A stretch of DNA of 64,000 nt from Chimonanthus salicifolius. Its lineage: Eukaryota; Streptophyta; Magnoliopsida; Laurales; Calycanthaceae. The position numbers and the translations under genes are program-made. Positions 54,774 through 64,000 of the stretch are shown piece after piece; the first letter of the stretch is position 1; each line of letters starts with the position of its first letter. The stretch spans positions 11,780,302-11,844,301 of the forward strand of contig CM023539.1 of the NCBI GenBank assembly GCA_013350335.1, given 5' to 3'. The notes beneath the pieces were generated by a model. That model had not been told where the DNA came from. It did no database searches and saw only the letters and a program-made list of their open reading frames with translations.

Positions 54774-55979
54774 TGCTTTCCTTCATGGAAATCTCACCGA
54801 AGAAGTCTACATGACTCAACCACTAGGTTTCGTTGACCCCGATCGCCCTAATCACATCTGCAAACTTCATAAAGCTATTTATGGCTTGAAACAAGTACCA
54901 AGGGCCTGGTTCCAACGCTTCAGCCCCTTCCTCCTGACTCATGGTTTTGTTCAAAGCAAAGCGGATAGTTCCATGTTCATTTTTCGACGAGCCTCTCAAG
55001 TTGTGGTTCTCTTGCTATATGTCGATGATATTGTATTAACTGGCAATGCTCCATCACTCCTCCATTCTTTCACTCGCAGATTGGGCACTGAGTCTGAAAT
55101 CAAGGATCTTGGTAAACTTCACTATTTCCTGGGCATTGAAGTGACTCATCTTTCTCAAGGATTACATTTATCTCAAAACAAATATACACTTGACATCCTT
55201 CGGCGTAGTCAATTACTTGGTTGTAAAGCTTGTTCGATGCCCGTTGCTGCCAAAGCTCAATTATCTAACTCCACTAGTGATTTCCTTTTGGATCCATCTG
55301 AGTATCGCCAACTTATTTGCGCTCTTCAGTATCTCACTTTCACTCGACCCGACATTGCTTTTCCTGTTCATATTGCATCACAGTTTATGAGTCAACCTCG
55401 AACCACACATTTGGAGGCTGTTAAATGAATCATTCGCTACCTCAAGAGTTCTCTTGCTCGTGGCCTGCATCTAATGCACTCATCACATCCCTTCCGCTTG
55501 ATTGCATTCTCTCATGTTGATTGGGCAGGTTGCCCTGATACTCGTCGCTCCACTTCAGGTTCTTGTATCTTCTTGGGACCAAATTTAATTTCCAGGACTT
55601 CTAAGAAACAACCTATGGTTTCTATATCTAGAGCCGAGGCTGAATATTGAGCCCTTACGGTCACTTGTGTTGATATTGTTTGGATACATCACCTTTTGCA
55701 CGAGCTTGGTTTTCCTATTTGCTCTCCGACTATACTCCTTTGTGATAATCTCAGTGCCACGTATATGACAGCCAATCTTGTCTTCCATGCTAGAACATCA
55801 TACATTGAGCTTGACTATCACTTCATATGGGAACGTATCACTGCTGGCTCTCATCGGATTCAGTTTGTATCTTATTCGGACCAGCTCGCTGATGTCTTGA
55901 CTAAAGGGCTCATGAAGCAATGGTTCTCCTTGCTCAGTTCCAAACTCGTCATTTTTCCACCGTCGAGTTTGTGGGGGAG
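54774..55979 (+). pseudogene. Copia C reverse transcriptase 3' half and RNase H
   Basis: Frame 54811-55428 gives MTQPLGFVDPDRPNHICKLH, KAIYGLKQVPRAWFQRFS, LLLYVDDIVLTGN (YVDD intact at 55018-55029), KDLGKLHYFLGIEVTHLSQG and FTRPDIAFPVHIASQFMS. It stops at 55426 (TGA where Copia A reads CGC). RNase H continues as DWAGCPDTRRSTSGSCIFLG, SRAEAEY with a stop, LLCDNLSATYMTA, IELDYHFIWERITAGS and QLADVLTKGLMKQ. Only a few lesions are present, so it is younger than Copia A. Confidence 0.93.
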
Positions 55980-56184
55980 TATTAACGGCAATAAACACTC
56001 ACAAGGAACTCCTAACCCAATAAGAACTCATAGTCCAACTCAAAGTTGAACTCTCTCGAATCCTAATCATTTTGTGTTACTCCTCATAGAGGTTGTATTC
56101 TAATTGATGTTTTCCTCCTAAAAGAGAGGCTTGTAATCCTATTTATATTAAGTGATAATGATACATGTGTATGAGATTTTCACA
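55980..56184 (+). repeat. Copia C 3' LTR
   Basis: It follows the purine tract directly and begins TATTAACGGC, probably once TGTTAACGGC. It carries 'aaagttgaactctctcgaat' and 'agagaggcttgtaa' in the same order as the Copia A LTRs, and ends near 'ttttcaca'. Confidence 0.75.
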
Positions 56185-56399
56185 ACCTTTCATATCCAAA
56201 TGACTTATTTGATTTATAAAAGATTAAACAACACCAATAGGGTGCATTCCTATGGATTTGGTCCATTCTTGTCCTTTATGATTGTTTCTGCATGGTGGTT
56301 TTTCTTTGTTAGGATTTTCATGGACTATGATTTATGCATTGATAAGTTCTTGAAAAATCTTAAACCGCCTTTCTATCTTAACAAAATTAGAAAATTTGT
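56185..56399. other. Short unannotated stretch
   Basis: I see nothing supportable. Frame 56152-56430 has no family marks. Confidence 0.4.
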
Positions 56400-57945
56400 C
56401 TCGATGACAGGGAGTAACAAGGCAAGATAACTTTGATTAAGTCGGTGTTGATTAATCTACCCACATATTTATTGTCTTTGTTTGCAATTTTGAAGTGGCT
56501 AACAAGATAGAAAAACTCTTCAGGAAGTTTCTTTGGGGTGTGAGAAGAGGAAAGTCCATTTGGTGGCCTAGGCGAACGTTACAAAGGCCATATCCAAAGA
56601 CAGATTAGGTGTTGTCCCTTTACGGTTGAGAAATGAGGCTTTATTATGTAAATGGGGATGGTGCTTTGGACGAGAAACAAATGCATTGTGGGTGTCAGTT
56701 GTCTGTCAAGTACGGTACGTCGGATATGAATAGGTGGAGTTTGGGGGAGGAGGTGGACAATTCGAGTTCTGAGATTCTTAAAGCTTCGTGGAGGGTGTGT
56801 TAGGGGAGGACACAGGTTGGTAAGCTTTTTAAGGAGCGTCTTAGGTTACTAGTGGATAAAGGTGGTCGTACTTTCTTTTGGGAGGATTTTTGGTTAAGAG
56901 ATGACTCTTACAAGAGAGATTCCCTCGATTGCTCAGGATTGCTTGAGTTAAACAGGCTTTGGTTCAAGATGTTTATTCTATGGGTGGCTAAGGCATCTCT
57001 TGGCATCTAGATTTTAGGGGAGTTCTCAAGTCGTTCAAGGTCGACAACCTAAATGAACTTAATGCTCAATTGGTGGAATTTCCAATGGATCCAAGAGAAG
57101 AAGATGAATTGGTTTGGACAGGAGATTCATCGGGGTTCTTCTCAGTCAAGTCTATGATCGAGGTGAGAAATTAGTGTGTCAATGGCTTAGTTGTTTCTCA
57201 ACCTCTTATGTCGAAATGCCTTGCCCCACCCAAAGTTCAATTGTTTAATAGTTGTTGTATGAAAAGAACATTTTAACTAGGGCAGACCTGAGAAGAAGAG
57301 GAATGTTGAACTTAGATAGTGACAGTAGCTGCCCCCTTTGTGGCTCGACTAATGAAACTATTGATCACCTCTTAGCCAATTGCCCCTTGACTTGGAAGTT
57401 GTGGAATTACTTTTTGGATTTTATGGGAGTGTCATGGATTTTCTCTGGCTCTTTGCAAGGTTTGGTGTGGTCTTGGTCTCTTCCTCAATGTAACCGTAGG
57501 AGGAAATTGGCCTGGATCACGATTCCAGATGTGGCGTTGTGGACCATTTGGAAGGAAAGGAATGCCAGGATCTTTGAAGGCAAGACTACGGCGATTAAGA
57601 ATCTAATCCAGAAAGCGAAATGGATACTGTGTTTGGCTTTGTTCAAACAAGGAATTTAGAGAGTTTAAAGCCTGAGACCTCTTTTAGTGTTGGGAGGGTG
57701 GTATCATATCTAGACCTCATAATCGAGCGAAACTTGTGAAATGGTCCCCTCCTCCGATTGGAATATTGAATTTAATGTGGATGGGGCATCAAGAGGTAAG
57801 CCAAGTCCAGCTGGGATCGAGGGTGTTCTTAGAGATCATTCGGGTTCGACGCATGTGGTTTTTACAGAATCTGTGGAGATCATTAAATCAAATGAGGCTG
57901 AACTTTGCCACCATGGATCAGTTGCTCCCACCATGGAATGGTCAT
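56400..57945 (+). pseudogene. LINE (L1-type) 3' part: RT end, zinc-binding domain, RNase H start
   Basis: The early frame reads GRITLIKSVLINLPTYLLSL, IEKLFRKFLWGVRRGK and WWPRR, as at the end of plant L1 reverse transcriptase. Frame 57252-57659 gives ILTRADLRRRGML, SSCPLCGSTNETIDHLLANC and AWITIPDVALWTIWKERNAR, the zinc-binding domain (CPLC...HL...C). From 57741 WNIEFNVDGASRGKPSPAGI and GVLRDHSGSTHVVFTESVEI are an RNase H start with the first catalytic Asp. Stops and frameshifts are frequent. RNase H stops near NEAEL and the sequence passes into repeat R at 57949. Confidence 0.85.
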
Positions 57946-57948
57946 CTC

Positions 57949-59170
57949 CATAACTATGCTAGTGGAGCATCATGATTCCTTGATATGTATCAATCCTAAG
58001 TTCTATTACATGATACGAGTTGACTTCCTTTGGCCTATTTTTCAGCCATGGCTCAGGCCAAGCCTGATCATATGACAGTTTGGCTTCTGAGGAATGAAAA
58101 TGGAACTATGTAGTTATGTTAGATTCTATTACCCAACTAAAGTATACTTCAGCCTCGGCAGATTACATCACAAAAAATAGTCTATATCACAAAGACTGTA
58201 GTTGTGTTAGATTTCATTGTTCATATTTATTTACTCTCACATGTTCATGGTTTATTTTTCATATATTACGTCATTAATGTTTTTCCTTATTCTTTGTTTT
58301 CTCAGGTCTCAAATTAGTTTAAAGATGTTAAGTCTGATTTTGAAATCCATAATGAAAGAGATACACCAACAAATTAAAGGAAGAGTCAAATTGGAAAAAC
58401 TCACAACCAATATTTTTTTTAAATGCATTTTCTCATTTAATATTTTTTATATTAATGTAATATCCAATTTAAATTTTTATATTTTCAGGTCTAATATAGC
58501 CCTTTTTAGATTTTTTTTTTTACTTTATTTGATACTAATTGTTGTATAATTTTGAAAGCTCACAAAGTGTGGTATAGGTGAAATATTGTATTAAGTTGAA
58601 ATTATAATTTTTAGGCTTATAGACCAGTGTATTAAGGTTCAATAAAAAAAAATGTTTAAAAATGGATATTAAGCCTGATAAAATAACATTTAGGTTAAAA
58701 AATGGGTATTGGGCTTGATTTCATAAAAGTTTTAGTTAAAAATAGACATTGGAGCCGTTAGAATATAAATGAAGGTTAAATCATTAGATATTGGGCCTGG
58801 TAGCATCAAAAGATAGGTGAGAATTTGATATCGGGCTTGGTAGCATCAAATTTGAGTAAAAATTTGATATTGGGCCTTAGAACAATTTGGGCTATTAGAT
58901 GGGTCAAATGGAAAATTGGACCCATAATGGGCTTCAGATGGTCCATTAAATTTATTGGACATGCCATATCTAAATTGGAGGAAATCCTGTTTTACTAGAC
59001 CGGACAGATTCAGACTTTTTTCTTAGTGGATTCGGATCCAGACTAGTTGGCCGGGACCGAATTGGGTCTATTTATATGACTACATATAATCTTAGCCTTT
59101 GAATTTGATGAACATAGGTCATTGATTTTTAAAAATTTAAATTAAGAGATAGAATGATAAGATGGAGATA
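57949..59170. repeat. Repeat R, copy 2, left part
   Basis: It is colinear with 1878 to about 2940: 'atgtatcaatcctaagttct', 'cagattacatcac', 'atccataatgaaagagata', 'ggcttggtagcatcaaa', 'agatggtccattaa'. A solo LTR interrupts it after 'gagataaaact'. Frame 58217-58549 is a hydrophobic accident of AT-rich sequence. Confidence 0.8.
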
Positions 59171-59175
59171 AAACT

Positions 59176-62119
59176 TGTAATACCCTTCCTCAGATTAGGC
59201 GTGTTTTAGCTTAATAATTCTTGTTTAACCAGTTAATCTCGGAGATTACGGTTAGGGAAGCCCAGTTGTGGCCCAATCTGAGCTCGTGAGCTCAGTGATC
59301 CAGTTTGTTCGGCTGGAGGGACATTTTGGTAATTTACTGCTTGTTGTGTTTATTTTATAAATTATGTTATTAGGTGATTATATTTGGTTGATAATATTTT
59401 CCTTAATAAAGAATTTGCATTTCTGATTTTAAAATGAATTTATTTTCAGAAAATGATATTTAAAATTCGCTCGTCAAAACCCTGAAAGAGAGTATTAATT
59501 ATTTTAAAGGGTTTTGAAAATGAAATAAATTTTGAAATTAGTATTTTATGTTAGACCATTTTAAGAATGGTCTAGTTATTCTATTTCACCCCAAAATGAG
59601 ATTTCTAAATTGTTTATTTTAACATTTGTTATTTAGGTAAATAAGGTTAAAATGTGATTTTTATTTAAATAAATGGTTTTTAGTGAGAGTTAAATTCTAA
59701 AATTTTTATGGTAGCTAAAGTTTTTAAAACCCAACCTATCTGTAAGGTTGGATTAAATTTTTGAGCCTTTTAAAATCATGTTTTAGTTAAAAATCGGCTT
59801 TTATTAAACCTAAGGACTAATCTGCAAAAACTGAAAATAGGAAGGGCTGATCTGCAAACAGCCGATTACTGTAGCAGCGTGAGCAGCCACTGCATACGGC
59901 TGCATGCAGTGGCCAACCGACCCAAAATTCCGGCTGATTTCTTATATAAACCGGCCTGAGCCTTCAGTTCTCACTCCCACAAACCTTCTTCTCTTCCTTA
60001 ATCTCTATTATTAGCTGAAAAACCAGAAACCCAGCCGACCCTTAGCCTCTGTTCTTACCAGTTCTTCTGTCACCGTAAGCTTAAAGGGAAGGATTTCAAA
60101 ATCTGGATTTTCAAACCAAGAACCCAAGTGAAGGTAACCTTTGCATTCCCTTTTCAATTTCGATCGGTTTTGAATCCAGAAAATCTAATTTTGACCCTAT
60201 TTTCATTGAGAAAAACAAGTTTAAAGTTTAAGGAAAAACCATGGGTTTCTTTTACCCGTGTGCTTTCAAGTTTAAGATCGGATGGCCCGGTGAGCTTCAA
60301 AGCTCCAAACCTCTCTCTATGGAAAGAGGACTCCCGGAGGAATCCATCGGACCGGTCAGATATAAAAACTGAATCCGGAAAACCCTCTGTTTTCAGATTC
60401 GTTTTTCATATATTTTCGGTCATTCACTGTCTGTTGCAGACAGTGAATGGGAGAAAGAAGAAGAAAAAAAAAATTTAGATTATGCTGATACTTGTGTTTG
60501 TGATGTTGGTTTCCTTTTTAAAAAAAAAATAATTTATAAATAAATAATTAAATCATTGAATAAATAACTATTATTATTTTATTCAAAAAAAAATTTAAAA
60601 TTTTGTTAGATTATGTGATGTGATGTTAGTACCCCATTTTATTAATTAAAAATGTACTAACCCCTTTTTCTCTTATTACTTATAGTGTAAATACTATTGT
60701 ATTCATTTCCAGGCCAACCCTATTGATCGGGTACTGAGTGATTCACTTTCAGGCCGACGCTATATAGTCGGGCACCGGGTGACCTCGAGGCCTAACTCAA
60801 AATGTCAGATCTGGTCCTATCCAGAAGACAACCGAGAAGTGACCCGAAGATCTAGACCTAACTCAATAAGTCAATCTGGTTAATGCCCAGAAGACAATAT
60901 GAGTTTTGGACTGAACCCCTTTTTATTTATTATTATATTGTGGATTATGATAATTTAAAAAGGATAGAAACCAAGTAGGAGACTCAATTCCATGAACCCT
61001 GGATATTTTGTGGGAAAACGTATGATTTCCAAATACTACGTATGTGTACGTATTTGTTATGTATATTGATTGTGCACTTGTGTGTTGTTTGAACAGACAC
61101 CGCGTAAACCACACATCACTGTGAGGGAACTTAACTCTGCAGATTTTATAAACAGGTTTTATGATGAGATGAGTATTGAGCAATGAGTGGTTTCAGTTTT
61201 GATGAACCCACTCATGTGCATAGACATGATGCACTATGGTAAGAGTGCTGATGATGATTGTGATATTACGATGTTGATCGTATGAGTATGTAAGACTGTT
61301 TCCACGTACCTTGGCTATTGAACCAATATCGGCCATATGGGAGATGGTTTATGTCTACTGGACCATGGGCGGACCATGATGTCGTCAGTTGCTGACTTGA
61401 GGGTGTCAGTATCGGCTAAGTCAGAGCTGGAGATGTACTTGAAAGGATGTATTTTGACCGTGTCGGGACTTAATACTGGTCTCAGCGTAGTCGGCAGGCG
61501 TTACGTTGGATGTACCAGTAATTGATGATGTTGATGTTTTACATGATATTATGCTTAATTGTTATCAAGCATGTGATATTATTGAACTGTTGCTAACCTG
61601 TTATTTTACTTAAACTGCATTGTTATATTTCCTTCACTGGGCTAGTTAGCTCACCCCACTCACCTTTCAGGCGATGAACCCGAGGAGGAGGACCCTCTTT
61701 ATCAAGCTTAGGGTGGATAAGCTGATGCAGTGTTTCGGAATTACCCCGGAGGGGAATGCCCTAATCTTTTCTTGTTGGTTCTTGGAACCAATTGCTTCTG
61801 TTAAGTACCAGATGTAGTACTTGGTCTTTGTAAACATTATGTATTGAGACTACTACGTTGCGGTAGTCATTTTGTAGTGATTTTGAATGATGAATTAATG
61901 GATGGATTTTATTTGATCATGTTATGTGTTGATGTTAATGTTATATCTATTCTTGTGGAGTAGACTTATGGTATGTGTTTGAGTCCACATGTTGGGGTCA
62001 TGTGTGACCTTTGGGCCTAACTGTTGATCCGGCCCAGTTAGAGTGCTCGTGTTAGTTTATCTTTCAAAAAAAAAAAATCAGTCGCCTTCCGAGCCCACCC
62101 TTCGGGTCGGGGCGTGACA
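59176..62119. mobile_element. Solo LTR, 2.94 kb, inside repeat R
   Basis: It begins TGTAATACCCTTCC and ends GGTCGGGGCGTGACA. A target duplication AAACT lies at 59171-59175 and 62120-62124. Copy 1 of R near 2937 shows the empty site 'gtaaaacttatgcac'. No internal region remains. It is the same family as 51485-54768 but clearly diverged. Frame 60128-60478 is not a recognised protein. Confidence 0.92.
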
Positions 62120-62124
62120 AAACT

Positions 62125-62690
62125 TATACCAGACTTCTTTAAATCGTCCTCTTTATATAACACATTACTATGTAGACTCCAAAATCTATTCAATGATACG
62201 TTTTGTAAAGAATCTTGGTAAATAAGGTTTAAGTAGAGTTCTTATATAAAAACCCATGTTTTACTTTAATTTCATCATTTTATCTCTTAAATTATAAACT
62301 TTTAAAACAAATTTATTAAAATTTTAAAAAGAATAAAAATCCTTTATCAACTAGTATTACAATTTTGCACAATTAATATCTATATAATAGCCAAACTCTC
62401 ACTGCCCTAACTCAAAAACAATTAACTACATACATCACCAACGATAGTCAAGGTCTAATTTTAGAAATTTTTTTAGTAATCTAATGTTTTAAAATTATAG
62501 ATTCAAAAACTCAAAATAGTTATTCCAACTAATTCCACCTTAAGTCGGTTGACTCAGAGCTGTTGAGCTCATCCATCCTTTATTTATATAATCGCCGGAA
62601 GCTCAAGACAATTATTCCTCATAAACTAATGCCACTTTAAGTCGGTCGACTCAGGGTTGTTGAACTCATCCATCCTTTATATAATCGTCC
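62125..62690. repeat. Repeat R, copy 2, right part
   Basis: It continues the match to about 2945-3460, including 'taaatcgtcctcttt', 'actatgtagac', 'caattaactacatacatc' and 'aagtcggtcgactcagggtt', and ends with 'catcctttatataatcgtcc'. Confidence 0.8.
62676..62685 (+). promoter_or_regulatory. TATA-like site before the hairpin
   Basis: TTTATATAAT sits about 35 bases before the base of the hairpin at 62720. A similar TTTATATAAT occurs at the matching point of repeat R copy 1 (about 3448-3457), where no hairpin follows. Confidence 0.3.
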
Positions 62691-62719
62691 ACATAGAGAG
62701 AGAGGGTTCAAATGTGAGT

Positions 62720-62825
62720 GTGAGAAGGAGTTTGAAGCAGGAAAGGAGGCCGGTCCACCGTTTTCTTTCATAGTAAAAACTCAGGAATCGCCAACTGCTT
62801 CCTTTGCTGCTTCAAACTCTCTCAC
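62720..62825 (+). ncRNA. Candidate hairpin RNA (miRNA-precursor-like)
   Basis: The arms 62720-62750 and 62797-62825 pair over about 28 positions. GTGAGA, a 2-base bulge, GAGTTTGAAGCAG, one mismatch, AAAGGA and a wobble plus GC pair with GCTTCCTTTGCTGCTTCAAA and CTCTCTCAC. The loop is 46 bases. A single 2-base bulge and one mismatch fit a plant MIRNA foldback. I do not recognise the mature sequence. It could also be a chance or transposon-derived inverted repeat. Confidence 0.4.
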
Positions 62826-63011
62826 TTGGCTCCCTGAGATTGTTGTGCTTTCATGATAGACAGGAGCTCTTTATCATTATCCAGTATCCATTTCAAGTAA
62901 TTTCTTAGGTTTTTCATTGTTCAATTATGTTGAGTCCGAACTTCCAATAATGAGAGAGAATTTTCCAAGATTCGGTGCAGGCACCTGTAAGTGGGTCTGA
63001 TAGAGGAGTTT

Positions 63012-63013
63012 GG

Positions 63014-63044
<31 letters not shown>
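63012..63044 (+). repeat. GAA microsatellite
   Basis: About 11 GAA units. The frames across it (poly-Arg on plus, poly-Phe on minus) are accidents. Confidence 0.95.
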
Positions 63045-63045
<1 letters not shown>

Positions 63046-63109
63046 GTGCATGCATCTTTGATTATATACATTTATATACAATATCTGTGTTCCCATTTGA
63101 AAATGGTCT

Positions 63110-63300
63110 AAGATTGATCTTTGCCCAGCCTCTATTTCATCAAGTTCTATTGGCTTGGCTCTGTCTGATGTGCTCTGCTCGTGATTTGGGCTCTCCTTTT
63201 TTAGGGTTGTATTGGGGCCTCCTTTTGCTTTGCCTGTTTTTGTAATCTCTGGGAGAGTTCTCTCTTCTTGATTGAATACTTACCTTCACAAAAAAAAAAA
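63110..63300 (+). mobile_element. LINE-like 3' end with poly-A
   Basis: The T/G-rich text 'gggttgtattggggcctcct' through 'tgattgaatacttaccttca', ended by A's at 63290-63300, resembles the 3' end of plant L1 elements. I could not find a target duplication or the 5' edge. Confidence 0.4.
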
Positions 63301-64000
63301 TCTTCCCACAGATAGTTTAACTCTGGTTCAAATTTAATCTTTACTCGATGCGAGTTAATTATGTTTACTTTAAAATATTTTCAAAGTTCAAATTCTTAAT
63401 GAGACGGTTTGGAATGATATTTGATAGTTGATCCTTTAAAAATTATAAAAAGCTTGAACTTATTTGGTTGAATTGATAGACTATTTTATTATTTATAATT
63501 GTAATTAATATGAACAAAGTATTTTATAAAACTTTGATTATTAATTTCATATTTATCTATTTTTTATTTGACATATAATATATTTGTTTACATATTATTA
63601 TATTTCTAACTTATTTATTTATTTATAACTTAGTATTCACGTCACAAGTTTGGCAAACTTTAATTATTATTGAAACTCTTTAAATCCTATCCAACCCAAC
63701 CTTATTATTTATAATTGAGATATTTTTCAAATTTTGAGACATTTGTTGGAATATTATCGGGAGAATCTAATGAAAAATATAATCCATAAAAAATAATAAT
63801 AAATATATAAATAAAAATAAAAATAAAATTGAAATTACCATTAATAATTTATGACTATACAAATATATCATGAGAAATAACTTACGTTAATAATTATCTA
63901 AAGAAAAAATATATAATTCATTATCTAACATCTCTTGAATTATAAAATGGCATCCAATGTCATATAAGTTTATTTTTAAATATCATTATTGAAGTTATAA
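63301..64000. other. AT-rich end of window, no feature seen
   Basis: The sequence is very AT-rich, with no frame or element ends. Confidence 0.5.

Larger units (their letters stand above)
49950..56184 (+). mobile_element. Copia element C, 5'-truncated, split by a solo LTR
   Basis: It is the same family as Copia A, and begins inside integrase. The order is an integrase C-terminal piece (49950-50283), a duplicated integrase part (50330-50831), a linker, reverse transcriptase up to 51484, a 3.28-kb solo LTR, the rest of reverse transcriptase and RNase H (54774-55970), the purine tract 'gtgggggag', and a 3' LTR (55980-56184). No 5' LTR or gag remains. Confidence 0.88.

Noticed and set aside
57252..57659. 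Plant gene for a zinc-binding protein
   Set aside because: The CPLC...HLLANCP pattern followed by RNase H is the L1 reverse transcriptase C-terminus, in a broken LINE.
62914..63245. Poly-Arg / poly-Phe frames
   Set aside because: They arise from the GAA microsatellite.
1..64000. CRISPR arrays, operons, toxin or defence islands
   Set aside because: No spaced identical repeats with unique spacers and no compact gene clusters were seen. The window is plant nuclear DNA dominated by transposons.

Overview
The window looks like repeat-rich nuclear DNA of a flowering plant. The base composition is AT-rich. It carries LTR retrotransposons primed by initiator tRNA-Met, TRIMs, a tRNA-derived SINE family, short inverted-repeat elements and a LINE. 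The one gene with support is a plant-specific leucine-rich-repeat receptor-like protein (RLP). I cannot name the species. I see no prokaryotic operon, CRISPR array, rRNA gene or free-standing tRNA gene.

Layout. Positions 1-6,640 hold a TRIM (544-1126) next to a broken Ty3-type gag, and then a long AT-rich repeat called R here, in two tandem units (1878-4555). The minus-strand RLP gene runs from 32,044 down to 7,096 in three exons: 31699-32044, 23470-23622 and 7096-8924. All splice junctions are phase 1 and the spliced frame is open for 775 codons. Intron 2 is 14.5 kb and holds several decayed Copia elements (9940-20269), a solo LTR (20878-21321), a very small TRIM (21364-21704), a broken duplicate of exon 2 (22139-22292) and a SINE (23258-23390). 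Intron 1 is 8 kb and holds a minus-strand non-autonomous LTR element (24124-30271).

Upstream of the RLP (32-38 kb) are another SINE, a short palindrome, two related inverted-repeat elements with 8-bp target duplications (34642-35026 and 35888-36251) and a small minisatellite. Positions 38021-41097 are a gag-only Ty3-like element with an extra acidic frame. Positions 42915-45525 are three elements nested in one another: a TRIM whose 5' LTR was split by a hAT-like element that was itself hit by another TRIM. Another TRIM and a 1.8-kb TG...CA sequence follow.

Positions 49950-56184 are a Copia element whose reverse transcriptase is split by a 3.3-kb solo LTR. A LINE 3' part (56400-57945) comes next, followed by a second copy of repeat R (57949-62690), itself split by a 2.9-kb solo LTR. 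The last part has a candidate RNA hairpin (62720-62825) just downstream of a TATA-like site, a GAA microsatellite and a LINE-like 3' end.

The only probable functional protein gene is the RLP. It would be a secreted, membrane-anchored cell-surface receptor without a kinase. The rest is mobile-element history that can largely be ordered in time from target duplications and nesting. I found no convincing new multi-gene system. The points most worth following are the RLP exon duplication, the three-level nest, the inverted-repeat family, the hairpin and the gag-only element.
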